Positions 38,443 through 47,111 of a DNA stretch of 64,000 nt are shown piece by piece. The position numbers and the translations under genes were made by a program. Source of the stretch: Pseudomonas sp. PB101 (GTDB taxonomy: Bacteria; Pseudomonadota; Gammaproteobacteria; Pseudomonadales; Pseudomonadaceae); contig NZ_RWIR01000013.1 of the NCBI RefSeq assembly GCF_009764265.1, forward strand, positions 1 through 64,000, written 5' to 3'. Below the pieces are notes generated by a model. The model was not told the DNA's origin. It made no database searches and was given only the letters and a program-made list of their open reading frames with translations. The first letter of the stretch is position 1. The number at the start of each line of letters is the position of its first letter.

Positions 38443-40368
38443 ATGTGCGGAATTGCGGGAGTTGTCGGGTGGAAGTTGGATCAGCAGAGCGCCTTTGCCG
38501 TTGGCAAAATGGTGGATGCGCTGATACATCGCGGGCCCGATGACGGAGCAGTTTGGTCAGATGCCGATAGTGGGATTTCGCTGGGCCATCGGCGGCTTTC
38601 CATTCTGGAGTTGTCGGTACATGGAAGTCAGCCAATGGTGTCCGATAACGAACGTTTCGTTATTGTGTTCAATGGTGAAATCTATAATTTCAATGAGTTG
38701 CGACAAAAGCTGATTGACTCCGGTTCGACACGTATCTGGCGTGGTCACTCTGACACGGAAGTCCTGCTGGCTGCGATCGAGGCGTGGGGTGTAAAAACAA
38801 CGCTCGAAAATCTGGTCGGCATGTTTGCATTCGCCGTCTGGGACAAAGTCAGCAAGACAATTACGTTAGCCCGGGATCGTATGGGGGAAAAACCCCTGTA
38901 TTACGGTATTGTCGGTAACCGGTTTGTTTTCTCCTCCGAGTTGAAAGCAATCAAGGCGGCCTTTACTGATGATCTGCGCATTGATCGTCATGCTTTGGCG
39001 AAGTTTGTCAGGTTTGGCTATGTTCCAGCCCCTGAGTCTATCTACGAAGGTATCAAGAAACTTCCGCCAGCTCATTATCTGACGGTGGACTCTTTTTCTT
39101 CCCGGCAGACACCTGTTTCATACTGGTCACTGGCGCAATCCAGTGTATTAAGGGATGAGTTGTCGCAGGCTAGCGACAAAGAGGTGGTGGACGTTGTTGG
39201 TGAAAGGCTGTCAGCGGCGGTGAAGTCGCAGATGATTGCGGATGTTCCACTCGGTGCGTTCCTGTCCGGTGGGGTGGATTCAAGCCTGATTGTTTCGTTG
39301 ATGCAGTCGCAAAGCAGCTCAAGTATCAACACTTACACCATCGGCTTCAATGAGCCTGAGTTTGACGAAGCCCCTTATGCGAAGGCGATCGCCAAGCACT
39401 TGGGGACGAATCACACTGAGTTTTATCTAGGTGCGGATGACGCCGTTTCGATCATTCCGCATTTGCCGGAAATTTACGACGAGCCTTTCGCTGACTCCTC
39501 GCAGATCCCTACAATCCTGGTTTCCAGGATGACCAAGCAACATGTATCTGTTGCGCTGTCCGGGGACGGCGGTGATGAACTTTTTGCCGGTTATCCCCGC
39601 TACCAGATCACTGCCGGCTTATGGGCGCGTATAGAAAAGCTGCCTTTGCCTGCACGCCGTGTCATGGCTTACTCACTTCGCTCGCTTTCCTCAAAGGGGT
39701 GGGACAACGTCTGCTCTGTTTTACCGGGTTCGGTACGAGCAAAAGTGAATGGTCGCCGCATCTACAGAATGTCCGAGTTGCTGGCATCCGAGAGTCTGGC
39801 ACAGATGTACACCGGTTTGATGTCGCAGTGGCAGCCTGACGACAACGTCGTGCTGGGAGCTGGCAGTCAAGGTCAGGGCGCTATTTGCTGGGAATCGGCG
39901 GACGACTATATTGAGGAAATGCGTCGGTGGGACGTTTCTCAATATTTGCCTGACGATTTGCTGGTTAAAGTAGACCGCGGCGCCATGAGCGCGAGCCTCG
40001 AAACCCGCGCGCCATTGCTCGATCATCGAGTTGCGGAACTGGCGTTTTCCTTGTCTTCAGACCAATTAATCAAAAATGGTGTCGGGAAGTGGCCGCTTCG
40101 TGAGTTGCTGAAACGCTATGTACCCAATTCATTCTTCGATAGGCCGAAGGCGGGCTTCTCCATTCCCCTGGCGCAATGGCTGCGTGGGCCGCTTAGAGAG
40201 TGGGCGGAAGAGTTGTTGACGGAAGAGCGAATCAAGAGAGAAGGTTATTTTGATTGTCAGAAAATTCGTTCGGCATGGGTCCAGCATCAAAACGGAACCT
40301 ACGATCGCAGTCTTCATTTGTGGAATATTCTAATGTTCCAGTCCTGGCTTGATAAAAATAGTCGTTAA
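38443..40368 (+). CDS. asparagine-synthase-like amidotransferase (WbpS-like)
   Basis: A 641-residue class II glutamine amidotransferase fused to an asparagine-synthase domain. The N-terminal nucleophile is Cys2 (MCGIAGVVG), and the ATP-binding PP-loop is SGGVDS (275-280), so both halves look active. In O-antigen loci with WbpO/WbpP such proteins (WbpS) are thought to amidate the uronic acid, here giving GalNAcA amide. Free asparagine synthesis is the alternative, but the context argues for sugar modification. Confidence 0.85.
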   Translation: MCGIAGVVGWKLDQQSAFAVGKMVDALIHRGPDDGAVWSDADSGISLGHRRLSILELSVHGSQPMVSDNERFVIVFNGEIYNFNELRQKLIDSGSTRIWRGHSDTEVLLAAIEAWGVKTTLENLVGMFAFAVWDKVSKTITLARDRMGEKPLYYGIVGNRFVFSSELKAIKAAFTDDLRIDRHALAKFVRFGYVPAPESIYEGIKKLPPAHYLTVDSFSSRQTPVSYWSLAQSSVLRDELSQASDKEVVDVVGERLSAAVKSQMIADVPLGAFLSGGVDSSLIVSLMQSQSSSSINTYTIGFNEPEFDEAPYAKAIAKHLGTNHTEFYLGADDAVSIIPHLPEIYDEPFADSSQIPTILVSRMTKQHVSVALSGDGGDELFAGYPRYQITAGLWARIEKLPLPARRVMAYSLRSLSSKGWDNVCSVLPGSVRAKVNGRRIYRMSELLASESLAQMYTGLMSQWQPDDNVVLGAGSQGQGAICWESADDYIEEMRRWDVSQYLPDDLLVKVDRGAMSASLETRAPLLDHRVAELAFSLSSDQLIKNGVGKWPLRELLKRYVPNSFFDRPKAGFSIPLAQWLRGPLREWAEELLTEERIKREGYFDCQKIRSAWVQHQNGTYDRSLHLWNILMFQSWLDKNSR

Positions 40369-40390
40369 TTATATTGAGCAATGGTGTTCT

Positions 40391-41527
40391 ATGAAGATAG
40401 TTTTCAACGCGCTCTCTGCCCGACTTGGCGGAGGTCAGACATACCTGATCAATCTTTTTCAATTTGTTCCCGTCAACGAAGATCTTGAGATCGTTGTCTT
40501 CGCCCCGGCTTCACTGAAGCTGCCGGATCATCCCCGCATCCGTCGGGTCGAACCGGCCTGGCCCACAGAGAACCCGATTCTCAGGGCGCTCTGGGAAAAG
40601 TGGGCGCTGCCCCGGATCTTGAAGGCGGAAAAGGCCGACGTACTGTTTTGCCCCGGTGGGGTCGTCAGCACTCGTGCGCCTGCAGGCTGCAAGGTTGCAA
40701 CGATGTTTCGGAACATGATCCCGTTTGATCTGCGCGTACGCAAAAGTATCCCGTTGGGATTACAGCGCCTGAGGAACTGGTTGTTGAACCGGATTATGCT
40801 CAAGAGCATGTCGGAAGCTGATTTGACAATCTTCATCTCCAATTACGCGCGAAGTGTAATCGAGTCGCTGACCAAGGTGAAAAACGCCGTCACCATCCCC
40901 CATGGCATCGGTTCGGTGTTTCGAACTCACAGCAGCAACCCCGTTCGCCCTGATTTTCTTCCGGCGGGTGATTACATTTTATATGTCTCGAGATTTGATG
41001 TTTACAAACATCACTATGAGGTTGTCAGTGCCTACGCAAACCTCCCTCAGGAGCTTCGTGAAAGGTTTCCGCTGATTTTCGTGGGTGAAACACATCTGCC
41101 AGAGGCCGAGCGCGTAAAAGCCCTGATTTCTACACTTGGCCTGGAAAGTCAGGTGCTGTTGTTGGGCGCTATTCCTTATCAGAGCCTTCCTCCTCTGTAT
41201 CATCACGCCTATCTGAATCTCTTTGCTTCGTCCTGTGAGAACTGCCCGAATATTCTTCTTGAAGCGATGGCCTCCGGTAGGCCAATGATCTGTTCCAATG
41301 TAATGCCTATGCCGGAATTTGGAGCAGAGGCTGCACTTTATTTTTCGCCGTTTGATTCAAAAAACATACAAGATGTTCTCACCGAGGCGTTAACGAGCCC
41401 AGATATTTTGAAGAAATTGTCCACCGAGGCAGTAACGCAAAGTGACAAGTTTGACTGGGAAAACACCTCGAGAAAAACGTGGTTCGAGTTGCTGGCTTTG
41501 GCCGGGCGCGCAAAGGGAAGTGTTTGA
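40391..41527 (+). CDS. glycosyltransferase (GT4 family)
   Basis: A 378-residue GT-B-fold transferase. A glycine-rich GGGQTY lies near the N terminus, and the C-terminal half carries the nucleotide-sugar signature NCPNILLEAMASGRPM and an E-x7-E-like segment (PEFGAEAALYF). It probably adds one sugar of the O-unit on the cytoplasmic face. The donor is not predictable. The ATG start is chosen; an upstream extension overlaps the preceding gene end. Confidence 0.87.
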   Translation: MKIVFNALSARLGGGQTYLINLFQFVPVNEDLEIVVFAPASLKLPDHPRIRRVEPAWPTENPILRALWEKWALPRILKAEKADVLFCPGGVVSTRAPAGCKVATMFRNMIPFDLRVRKSIPLGLQRLRNWLLNRIMLKSMSEADLTIFISNYARSVIESLTKVKNAVTIPHGIGSVFRTHSSNPVRPDFLPAGDYILYVSRFDVYKHHYEVVSAYANLPQELRERFPLIFVGETHLPEAERVKALISTLGLESQVLLLGAIPYQSLPPLYHHAYLNLFASSCENCPNILLEAMASGRPMICSNVMPMPEFGAEAALYFSPFDSKNIQDVLTEALTSPDILKKLSTEAVTQSDKFDWENTSRKTWFELLALAGRAKGSV

Positions 41528-41530
41528 TAG

Positions 41531-42775
41531 ATGAAAATTCTTGTGGTGTCGCAATATTTCTGGCCGGAATTTTTTATTATTAATGATCTGGTCAGGACTT
41601 TAACTGCACAGGGGCACGTCGTAAAGGTTCTCACCGGGAAACCAAACTATCCGGAGGGAGTTGTATTCGACGGTTACAGTGCTTCTGGATACCAGGAAGA
41701 AATCTACGACTCTTCGGTCAAGCTCTGTCGCGCACCGCTCAGGCCTCGTGGTTCATCGGGCGCAAAAAACCTGCTGTTCAATTATTTGTCTTTCGTTGTG
41801 AATGGGCTGAGATACTTTCCGCGTGCAGTCAAAGGCGAAAATTACGATGCGATCTTTGTATTTGCAATGTCTCCCATTACGGCGGCCATCCCTGCCATTT
41901 ATCTGAAGTGGAAGCTCAAGAGCCATCTGGCTGTATGGGTTCAAGATCTTTGGCCAGAGAGCCTGAGTGCAACGGGATTCGTCAAGAACAAAACAGCGCT
42001 GCGTGCCGCGGGCTGGATGGTGAGAGGCATTTACGCGTTCGTCGATACGCTTCTGGTTCAGTCGCGAGCATTCCGTGAGCCGGTCGCCCGCTATGCTGAC
42101 CCGGGTAAGATTGTGTATTACCCAAACTCCTATCAGGACGTGCCTCCAAGTACTGAGCAAACGCGGATTCCCGCGCCCTTGCTGGCAGAGCTCGAGAATA
42201 ACTTCTGCCTCGTTTTCGCCGGAAACCTCGGGACTGCCCAGTCGGTTGAAACCCTCGTCGAGGTGGCGGACAAGCTTCGCGGTTTATCCGGCCTTAAAAT
42301 TGTTCTGGTCGGCAGCGGCAGCATGTTGAGCTGGATCGAAAGTCAGAAGCAATCACGAGCATTGGACAACCTCATCCTTGCCGGGCGTTTCCCGGCGAGC
42401 GAAATGCCACATTTTTTCAGCCGGGCAGCGGGTTTGTTGGTGACGTTGAAGCAGAATGAGGCGTTCTCCTATACCATCCCCAGTAAAGTTCAGGCTTACC
42501 TGGCAGCAGGGAGGCCCATCATTGCTGCACTGGATGGCGAGGGGGCCCGCATCGTTCAGGAAGCCGGGGCTGGTCTGACGAGTCCGGCGCAGGACGCCGA
42601 AGGTATGGCGAAGAGCATTGAACAACTTTTCCATATGACTCTGGAACAACGGGAATCGTTGGGGCAGTCAGGGCGAGCGTACTACCTCGAGCATTTCGAA
42701 ATGGAGCGGCAAAGCCAGCGCCTGGTCGAGCTTCTCCACAGCAGGATTAACGAATTGAAAGGCAGGTCAAAATGA
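41531..42775 (+). CDS. glycosyltransferase (GT4, WcaI-like)
   Basis: A 414-residue GT4 transferase. The N terminus is the family-typical MKILVVSQYFWPE, with TGKPNYPEG, WVQDLWPESL in the middle and a C-terminal E-x7-E-like region (DGEGARIVQEAGAG). Relatives are WcaI, WbuB and FucNAc/QuiNAc transferases. It starts 3 bases after the previous gene, and its stop overlaps the next start by 4 bases (ATGA). Confidence 0.88.
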   Translation: MKILVVSQYFWPEFFIINDLVRTLTAQGHVVKVLTGKPNYPEGVVFDGYSASGYQEEIYDSSVKLCRAPLRPRGSSGAKNLLFNYLSFVVNGLRYFPRAVKGENYDAIFVFAMSPITAAIPAIYLKWKLKSHLAVWVQDLWPESLSATGFVKNKTALRAAGWMVRGIYAFVDTLLVQSRAFREPVARYADPGKIVYYPNSYQDVPPSTEQTRIPAPLLAELENNFCLVFAGNLGTAQSVETLVEVADKLRGLSGLKIVLVGSGSMLSWIESQKQSRALDNLILAGRFPASEMPHFFSRAAGLLVTLKQNEAFSYTIPSKVQAYLAAGRPIIAALDGEGARIVQEAGAGLTSPAQDAEGMAKSIEQLFHMTLEQRESLGQSGRAYYLEHFEMERQSQRLVELLHSRINELKGRSK

Positions 42776-43629
42776 AGGTTCTTGTGTTAGGGGTCACCGG
42801 AATGCTGGGTAGCACGGTGTTCAGGCAATTCCACGGAAACCCGCACCTTGAGGTGTGGGGCACATTGCGCAACCCGAATGGCGCCAGATACTTTTCTGAA
42901 GACACCCACGGTTCGTTGATCAGTAACGTTGACGTGCTTGACCATGACTCCCTGGTTTCGGTACTGGCACGGGTCAAGCCGGATGTCGTCATCAACTGCG
43001 TTGGATTGATCAAGCAGTTGGCTGATGCCAAGGATCCTCTGTCGGCTCTGCCTATCAATGCGATGTTGCCGCACCGCATTGCCAAGCTGTGCGCGCTGTC
43101 CGGGGCACGCCTGATTCATATCAGCACCGATTGCGTGTTCTCCGGTCGCAAGGGTTCGTACACCGAAGAGGATACCTCCGACGCGGAAGATCTCTACGGT
43201 AAGTCGAAGTACATTGGCGAGCTGCATGCCGAATCGAATGCGATCACCCTGCGGACCTCCATCATTGGTCACGAATTGGGAAGCCAGTATTCGCTGGTCG
43301 ACTGGTTTCTTTCCCAGAATGGCGCCGTCAAAGGCTATGAAAAGGCCATTTTTTCGGGGTTGCCTACGGCGGAACTGGCACGTGTCATTCGCGACTACGT
43401 AATACCGAATCCGCAGCTTCATGGCCTTTACCATGTATCGGTGGCTCCGATTGACAAGTTGTCTCTTCTGAAACTGGTAGCGGAAGTTTACGAAAAGGAA
43501 ATCGATATCATCGCGGACAGTCAACTTTCTATAGATCGCTCACTGAACTCCTCGAAGTTTCAGGCTGCAACCGGTTACGTTCCACCTTCATGGTTGGAAT
43601 TGGTTAAATCGATGCGCGCGTTGCGTTGA
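42772..43629 (+). CDS. RmlD-like sugar-nucleotide reductase (WbvR-like)
   Basis: A 285-residue SDR with GVTGMLGS at the N terminus, HISTDCVFSG and the catalytic Tyr142-x3-Lys146 (YGKSK). It lacks the C-terminal cupin half of WbjC/FnlB/CapF reductases of the L-FucNAc route. An RmlD-like single-domain reductase beside a WbvB/WbjB dehydratase and a WbvD/WbjD epimerase is the arrangement described for UDP-L-QuiNAc. L-rhamnose synthesis is unlikely because a true rmlD lies at 62680. Confidence 0.82.
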   Translation: MKVLVLGVTGMLGSTVFRQFHGNPHLEVWGTLRNPNGARYFSEDTHGSLISNVDVLDHDSLVSVLARVKPDVVINCVGLIKQLADAKDPLSALPINAMLPHRIAKLCALSGARLIHISTDCVFSGRKGSYTEEDTSDAEDLYGKSKYIGELHAESNAITLRTSIIGHELGSQYSLVDWFLSQNGAVKGYEKAIFSGLPTAELARVIRDYVIPNPQLHGLYHVSVAPIDKLSLLKLVAEVYEKEIDIIADSQLSIDRSLNSSKFQAATGYVPPSWLELVKSMRALR

Positions 43630-43665
43630 TCATTAAATTCAATCAGGTTTTGGAAGGTGGTAGAT

Positions 43666-44676
43666 ATGTTTGATAATAAGGTTTTGATGATCACGGGCGG
43701 TACGGGCTCGTTTGGCCATACGGTGTTGAAGCGTTTTCTGGATACCGACGTAAAAGAGATTCGCGTATTCAGCCGTGACGAGAAGAAGCAGGAAGACATG
43801 CGCATTGCTTTGTCCAATGACAAAGTGAAGTTCTACATCGGTGACGTACGTGACCGCGACAGCCTTGATCAGGCCATGGTGGGTGTGGATTACATTTTCC
43901 ACGCCGCGGCCCTGAAGCAGGTACCTTCCTGCGAGTTTTACCCGATGGAAGCCGTGCGTACCAACGTCATGGGTACCGAAAACGTTTTGAATGCGGCCAT
44001 TGCTTCGGGTGTGCAGCGTGTCGTTGTACTGAGTACCGACAAGGCTGTCTATCCGATTAATGCCATGGGTATTTCCAAGGCCATGGCCGAGAAGCTGATG
44101 GTTGCCAAGTCGCGGATGATCCCGGCTAAAGGCCCGGTGATCTGCGCAACCCGCTACGGCAATGTCATGGCGTCGCGCGGTTCGGTTATCCCGTTGTTCA
44201 TCAAGCAGTTGCAAAGTGGCGAGCCGCTGACCGTCACCGACCCGAACATGACACGCTTTTTGATGTCGCTCGAGGATTCCGTCGACCTGGTTCTGCACGC
44301 GTTCGAACACGCCGAGCAAGGTGATATTTTCGTCCAGAAAGCACCTGCCTCGACCGTTGAGGACCTGGCGCAAGCGCTCAAGGAACTCTTTGCTCGCGAC
44401 AATGACGTCAGGGTCATTGGCACCCGTCATGGCGAAAAACTTTACGAGTCGCTGATCTCTCGCGAAGAAATGGCCAAAGCCGAAGACATGGGGCGTTACT
44501 ACCGCATTCCATCGGACAATCGTGACCTGAACTACAAGAAGTTCTTTGTTGAAGGCGAGAAGGAAATTTCCGATCTGGACGATTACACCTCGCACAATAC
44601 CGAGCGTCTGGATGTGGAAGGCGTGAAGAAAGTTCTGTTGAATCTGGAATACATTCAGGAGCAGCTTGATGCTTAA
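43666..44676 (+). CDS. UDP-GlcNAc 4,6-dehydratase/5-epimerase (WbjB/CapE/WbvB)
   Basis: A 336-residue extended SDR. It has TGGTGSFG (10-17), and LSTDKAVYPINAMGISK places Lys126, Met134 and Lys138 in the active site, so the usual Tyr of Tyr-x3-Lys is Met, as in CapE. It opens the L-sugar branch by making the 4-keto-L-talo/arabino-hexulose intermediate from UDP-GlcNAc. GGAAGG lies before the ATG. From this gene on, the G+C content rises towards the host average. Confidence 0.9.
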   Translation: MFDNKVLMITGGTGSFGHTVLKRFLDTDVKEIRVFSRDEKKQEDMRIALSNDKVKFYIGDVRDRDSLDQAMVGVDYIFHAAALKQVPSCEFYPMEAVRTNVMGTENVLNAAIASGVQRVVVLSTDKAVYPINAMGISKAMAEKLMVAKSRMIPAKGPVICATRYGNVMASRGSVIPLFIKQLQSGEPLTVTDPNMTRFLMSLEDSVDLVLHAFEHAEQGDIFVQKAPASTVEDLAQALKELFARDNDVRVIGTRHGEKLYESLISREEMAKAEDMGRYYRIPSDNRDLNYKKFFVEGEKEISDLDDYTSHNTERLDVEGVKKVLLNLEYIQEQLDA

Positions 44677-45796
44677 GGTCATGACGCTGGTCGGTACGCG
44701 ACCAGAACTTATCAAGATGAGCCGCGTCATTGCCGAGCTTGATAAGCAGGTTAATCATGTGTTGGTTCACTCGGGTCAAAACTACGACTTCGAATTGAAT
44801 CAGGTTTTTTTCGATGACCTTGAAATTCGCAAGCCTGATTACTTCCTGGGTGCTGCAGGCGATACCGCAGCCAAGACCATCGCCGAAGTGATTTCCAAGG
44901 CGGATGAAGTATTCGAGGCCGAGAAGCCTGATGCGCTTCTGCTCTACGGCGATACCAACACCTGCCTGGCCGTCATTGCCGCCAAGCGCCGCAAGATTCC
45001 TGTGTTCCATATGGAAGCCGGTAACCGCTGCTTTGACCAGCGTGTCCCTGAAGAGCTCAATCGCAAGGTGCTCGATCACCTGAGCGATATCAACATGGTC
45101 CTGACTGAGCATGCCCGCCGCTACCTGATCGCCGAAGGCATTCGTCCTGAAACCATCATCAAGACCGGGTCGCACATGGAGGAGGTGCTCGACTATTACA
45201 TGCCGAAAATCCTCACTTCCGACGTGCTGGCACGAGAAGGCCTGGAGCAGGACAAGTTCTTCATCGTCAGCGCTCACCGTGAAGAAAACGTCGATACGCC
45301 GGAAAACCTTCGCGACTTGCTCAAAACGCTGCGCGCCCTGGCGGACAAGTACCAGTATCCGATTATCGTTTCCACGCACCCTCGCACCCGCAAGCGCCTG
45401 GAAGCGATTGGTGAATCCCTCGATCACCCATTGATTCGTTTCTCGAAGCCATTCGGTCTGCTCGACTACATCAAGTTGCAGATGTCGGCGTTCTGCGTGC
45501 TGTCCGACAGCGGCACCATCACCGAGGAAGCCTCTCTTCTGAATTTGCCTGCCATTACCATTCGTAATGCGCACGAGCGTCCGGAAGGGATGGATGAAGG
45601 CACTCTCATCATGAGTGGCCTGAAAGTGGAAGGCGTGCTGGATGCCGTACGTGTGGTCACCAGCCAGCATGATCGCAGCCAGCGCGTTATCCCGGTCGTG
45701 AGGGATTACCAGGCAGGTCCTGTGTCGAAGCAGGTAGTTCGGGTCGTGTTGAGTTACACCGACTACATCAATCGTACTGTCTGGTCGAAATCCTGA
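44669..45796 (+). CDS. WecB-like UDP-hexosamine C2-epimerase (WbjD/FnlC/WbvD)
   Basis: A 375-residue GT-B-fold, non-hydrolysing 2-epimerase. Motifs are VGTRPELIKM, HREENVDTPENL and SDSGTITEEAS with HERPEGMDEG. In this three-gene set it performs the last step to UDP-L-QuiNAc or UDP-L-FucNAc. Its start overlaps the end of the dehydratase gene by 8 bases. The gene is followed, in the same frame, by the epimerase remnant described next. Confidence 0.9.
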   Translation: MLKVMTLVGTRPELIKMSRVIAELDKQVNHVLVHSGQNYDFELNQVFFDDLEIRKPDYFLGAAGDTAAKTIAEVISKADEVFEAEKPDALLLYGDTNTCLAVIAAKRRKIPVFHMEAGNRCFDQRVPEELNRKVLDHLSDINMVLTEHARRYLIAEGIRPETIIKTGSHMEEVLDYYMPKILTSDVLAREGLEQDKFFIVSAHREENVDTPENLRDLLKTLRALADKYQYPIIVSTHPRTRKRLEAIGESLDHPLIRFSKPFGLLDYIKLQMSAFCVLSDSGTITEEASLLNLPAITIRNAHERPEGMDEGTLIMSGLKVEGVLDAVRVVTSQHDRSQRVIPVVRDYQAGPVSKQVVRVVLSYTDYINRTVWSKS

Positions 45797-45931
45797 GCGT
45801 CGTCGACGCTGCAGGTCGATATAAGCAAGACTCGAGAATTGCTGGGCTGGATTCCTCCGATCAGCGTCGATGAGGCGCTTGCGTCGACTGCCAATCACTA
45901 CAAGGAAAGCCAGCGCCAAGCTGGCTTATGA
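45797..45931 (+). pseudogene. C-terminal remnant of a WbpV-type epimerase
   Basis: Right after the wecB-like stop codon, in the same frame, 44 codons read LQVDISKTRELLGWIPPISV then a DEALASTANHYK tail and end in TGA. This is the C terminus of the NAD-dependent sugar epimerase that normally precedes wbpL in Pseudomonas (VDxSK...LLGW...P...DEAL). The same pattern closes the intact gene at 29582 (VVDSSKACNLLGWRAPLGADEA), but the sequences differ, so it is not a copy. No start codon or ribosome-binding site is present. It looks like a recombination scar. Confidence 0.8.
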
Positions 45932-45982
45932 CAGTGCCGGTTCCTTGCAGAACCGGTTTTGGCTGTTTCAGGAAGTTGACCT

Positions 45983-47008
45983 TTGAACACAATATGGTTG
46001 TTGGCGTTGGTGGTGGGTGTTTCATTCTTGGGCACCGGTGCATTGCGCAAATACGCATTGGCACGCAGCTTGATAGATGTTCCTAACGCGCGTAGTTCAC
46101 ATTCGGTCCCGACCCCTCGGGGTGGTGGTGTGGCTATCGTCTTGAGTTTTCTGATTGCACTGCCTGTCCTGGCCTGGACAGATGCCGTCGCATGGCCGTT
46201 GGCGTTGGCTCTGCTGGGGGCCGGCGGCTGGATCGCGATCGTTGGTTTTCTCGATGACCATGGGCATATTGCCGCGCGTTGGCGCCTGCTTGCGCATTTC
46301 AGTGGTGCCATCTGGGCATTGTGCTGGATTGGGGGAATGGCGCCGATCAATCTGTTCGGTCACGAGTTCAGTCTCGGCTGGTTCGGCTATGTCATCGGGG
46401 CGTTCTATCTGGTCTGGATGCTCAACCTGTACAACTTCATGGATGGCATTGACGGCCTGGCCAGCGTCGAGGCGATTTGCGCCTGTGTCGGTGCTTGCCT
46501 GGTCTACTGGGTTGCGGGCAACACCAGTCTCGCCATTGCTCCGCTTGTACTGGCGATGGCCGTATCGGGTTTCCTTGCCTGGAATTTTCCGCCAGCGAAA
46601 ATTTTCATGGGGGATGCCGGCAGTGGTTTCCTGGGCATCGTACTGGCGGTGATGTCGCTTCACGCGGCCTGGACCAATTCTCTGTTTCTCTGGGCCTGGC
46701 TCATTTTGTTGGGCGTCTTCATTGTGGATGCCACCTTTACCCTCATTCGTCGGCTGTTGCGCGGTGACAAGGTTTATGAGGCTCATCGCAGCCATGGCTA
46801 CCAGTACGCTTCACGAAAATATCGCAGCCATCGGTCGGTCACGCTGGCAATCGCAGCGATCAATTTGTTGTGGTTAGTGCCAGTGGCTATATTGGTCGTC
46901 ATGCAATATGTCGATGGCGTGACAGGATTGATCCTGGCCTACGTGCCTTTGGTGTTGCTGGCGTTCAAGTTTCACGCAGGCGAGTTGGAAATCGTCGGCA
47001 AGGCGTGA
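45983..47008 (+). CDS. wbpL: initiating glycosyl-1-phosphate transferase (WbpL/WecA family)
   Basis: A 341-residue polytopic inner-membrane protein of the MraY/WecA superfamily. The cytoplasmic Asp motifs are present: DDHG after the third helix, FMDGIDG, and FMGDAGSGFLG. It transfers a sugar phosphate, in Pseudomonas usually QuiNAc-1-P or FucNAc-1-P, to undecaprenyl phosphate and so starts the O-unit. The TTG start is supported by AGGAAG eight bases upstream. The early PNARSSHSVPTPRGGG is typical of the family. Confidence 0.92.
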   Translation: MNTIWLLALVVGVSFLGTGALRKYALARSLIDVPNARSSHSVPTPRGGGVAIVLSFLIALPVLAWTDAVAWPLALALLGAGGWIAIVGFLDDHGHIAARWRLLAHFSGAIWALCWIGGMAPINLFGHEFSLGWFGYVIGAFYLVWMLNLYNFMDGIDGLASVEAICACVGACLVYWVAGNTSLAIAPLVLAMAVSGFLAWNFPPAKIFMGDAGSGFLGIVLAVMSLHAAWTNSLFLWAWLILLGVFIVDATFTLIRRLLRGDKVYEAHRSHGYQYASRKYRSHRSVTLAIAAINLLWLVPVAILVVMQYVDGVTGLILAYVPLVLLAFKFHAGELEIVGKA

Positions 47009-47111
47009 TTGATGCATTGGGTCTTGAGCATTGCTTTGTCGGCAAGCGAGTTACCGAAAGCTGTAGTTGCTGTATCAATGCTAGGAGCTTCGAGAGGTGT
47101 TAAGAGGGGTT

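Noticed and set aside
43650..43665. GGTGGTAG before the WbjB-like gene, similar to the ops/JUMPstart element
   Set aside because: It is the ribosome-binding site region of a gene inside the operon, lacks the rest of the JUMPstart sequence and is not in a long leader. A similar GGCGGTAG before hisC (about 23593) is also just a start-site leader.
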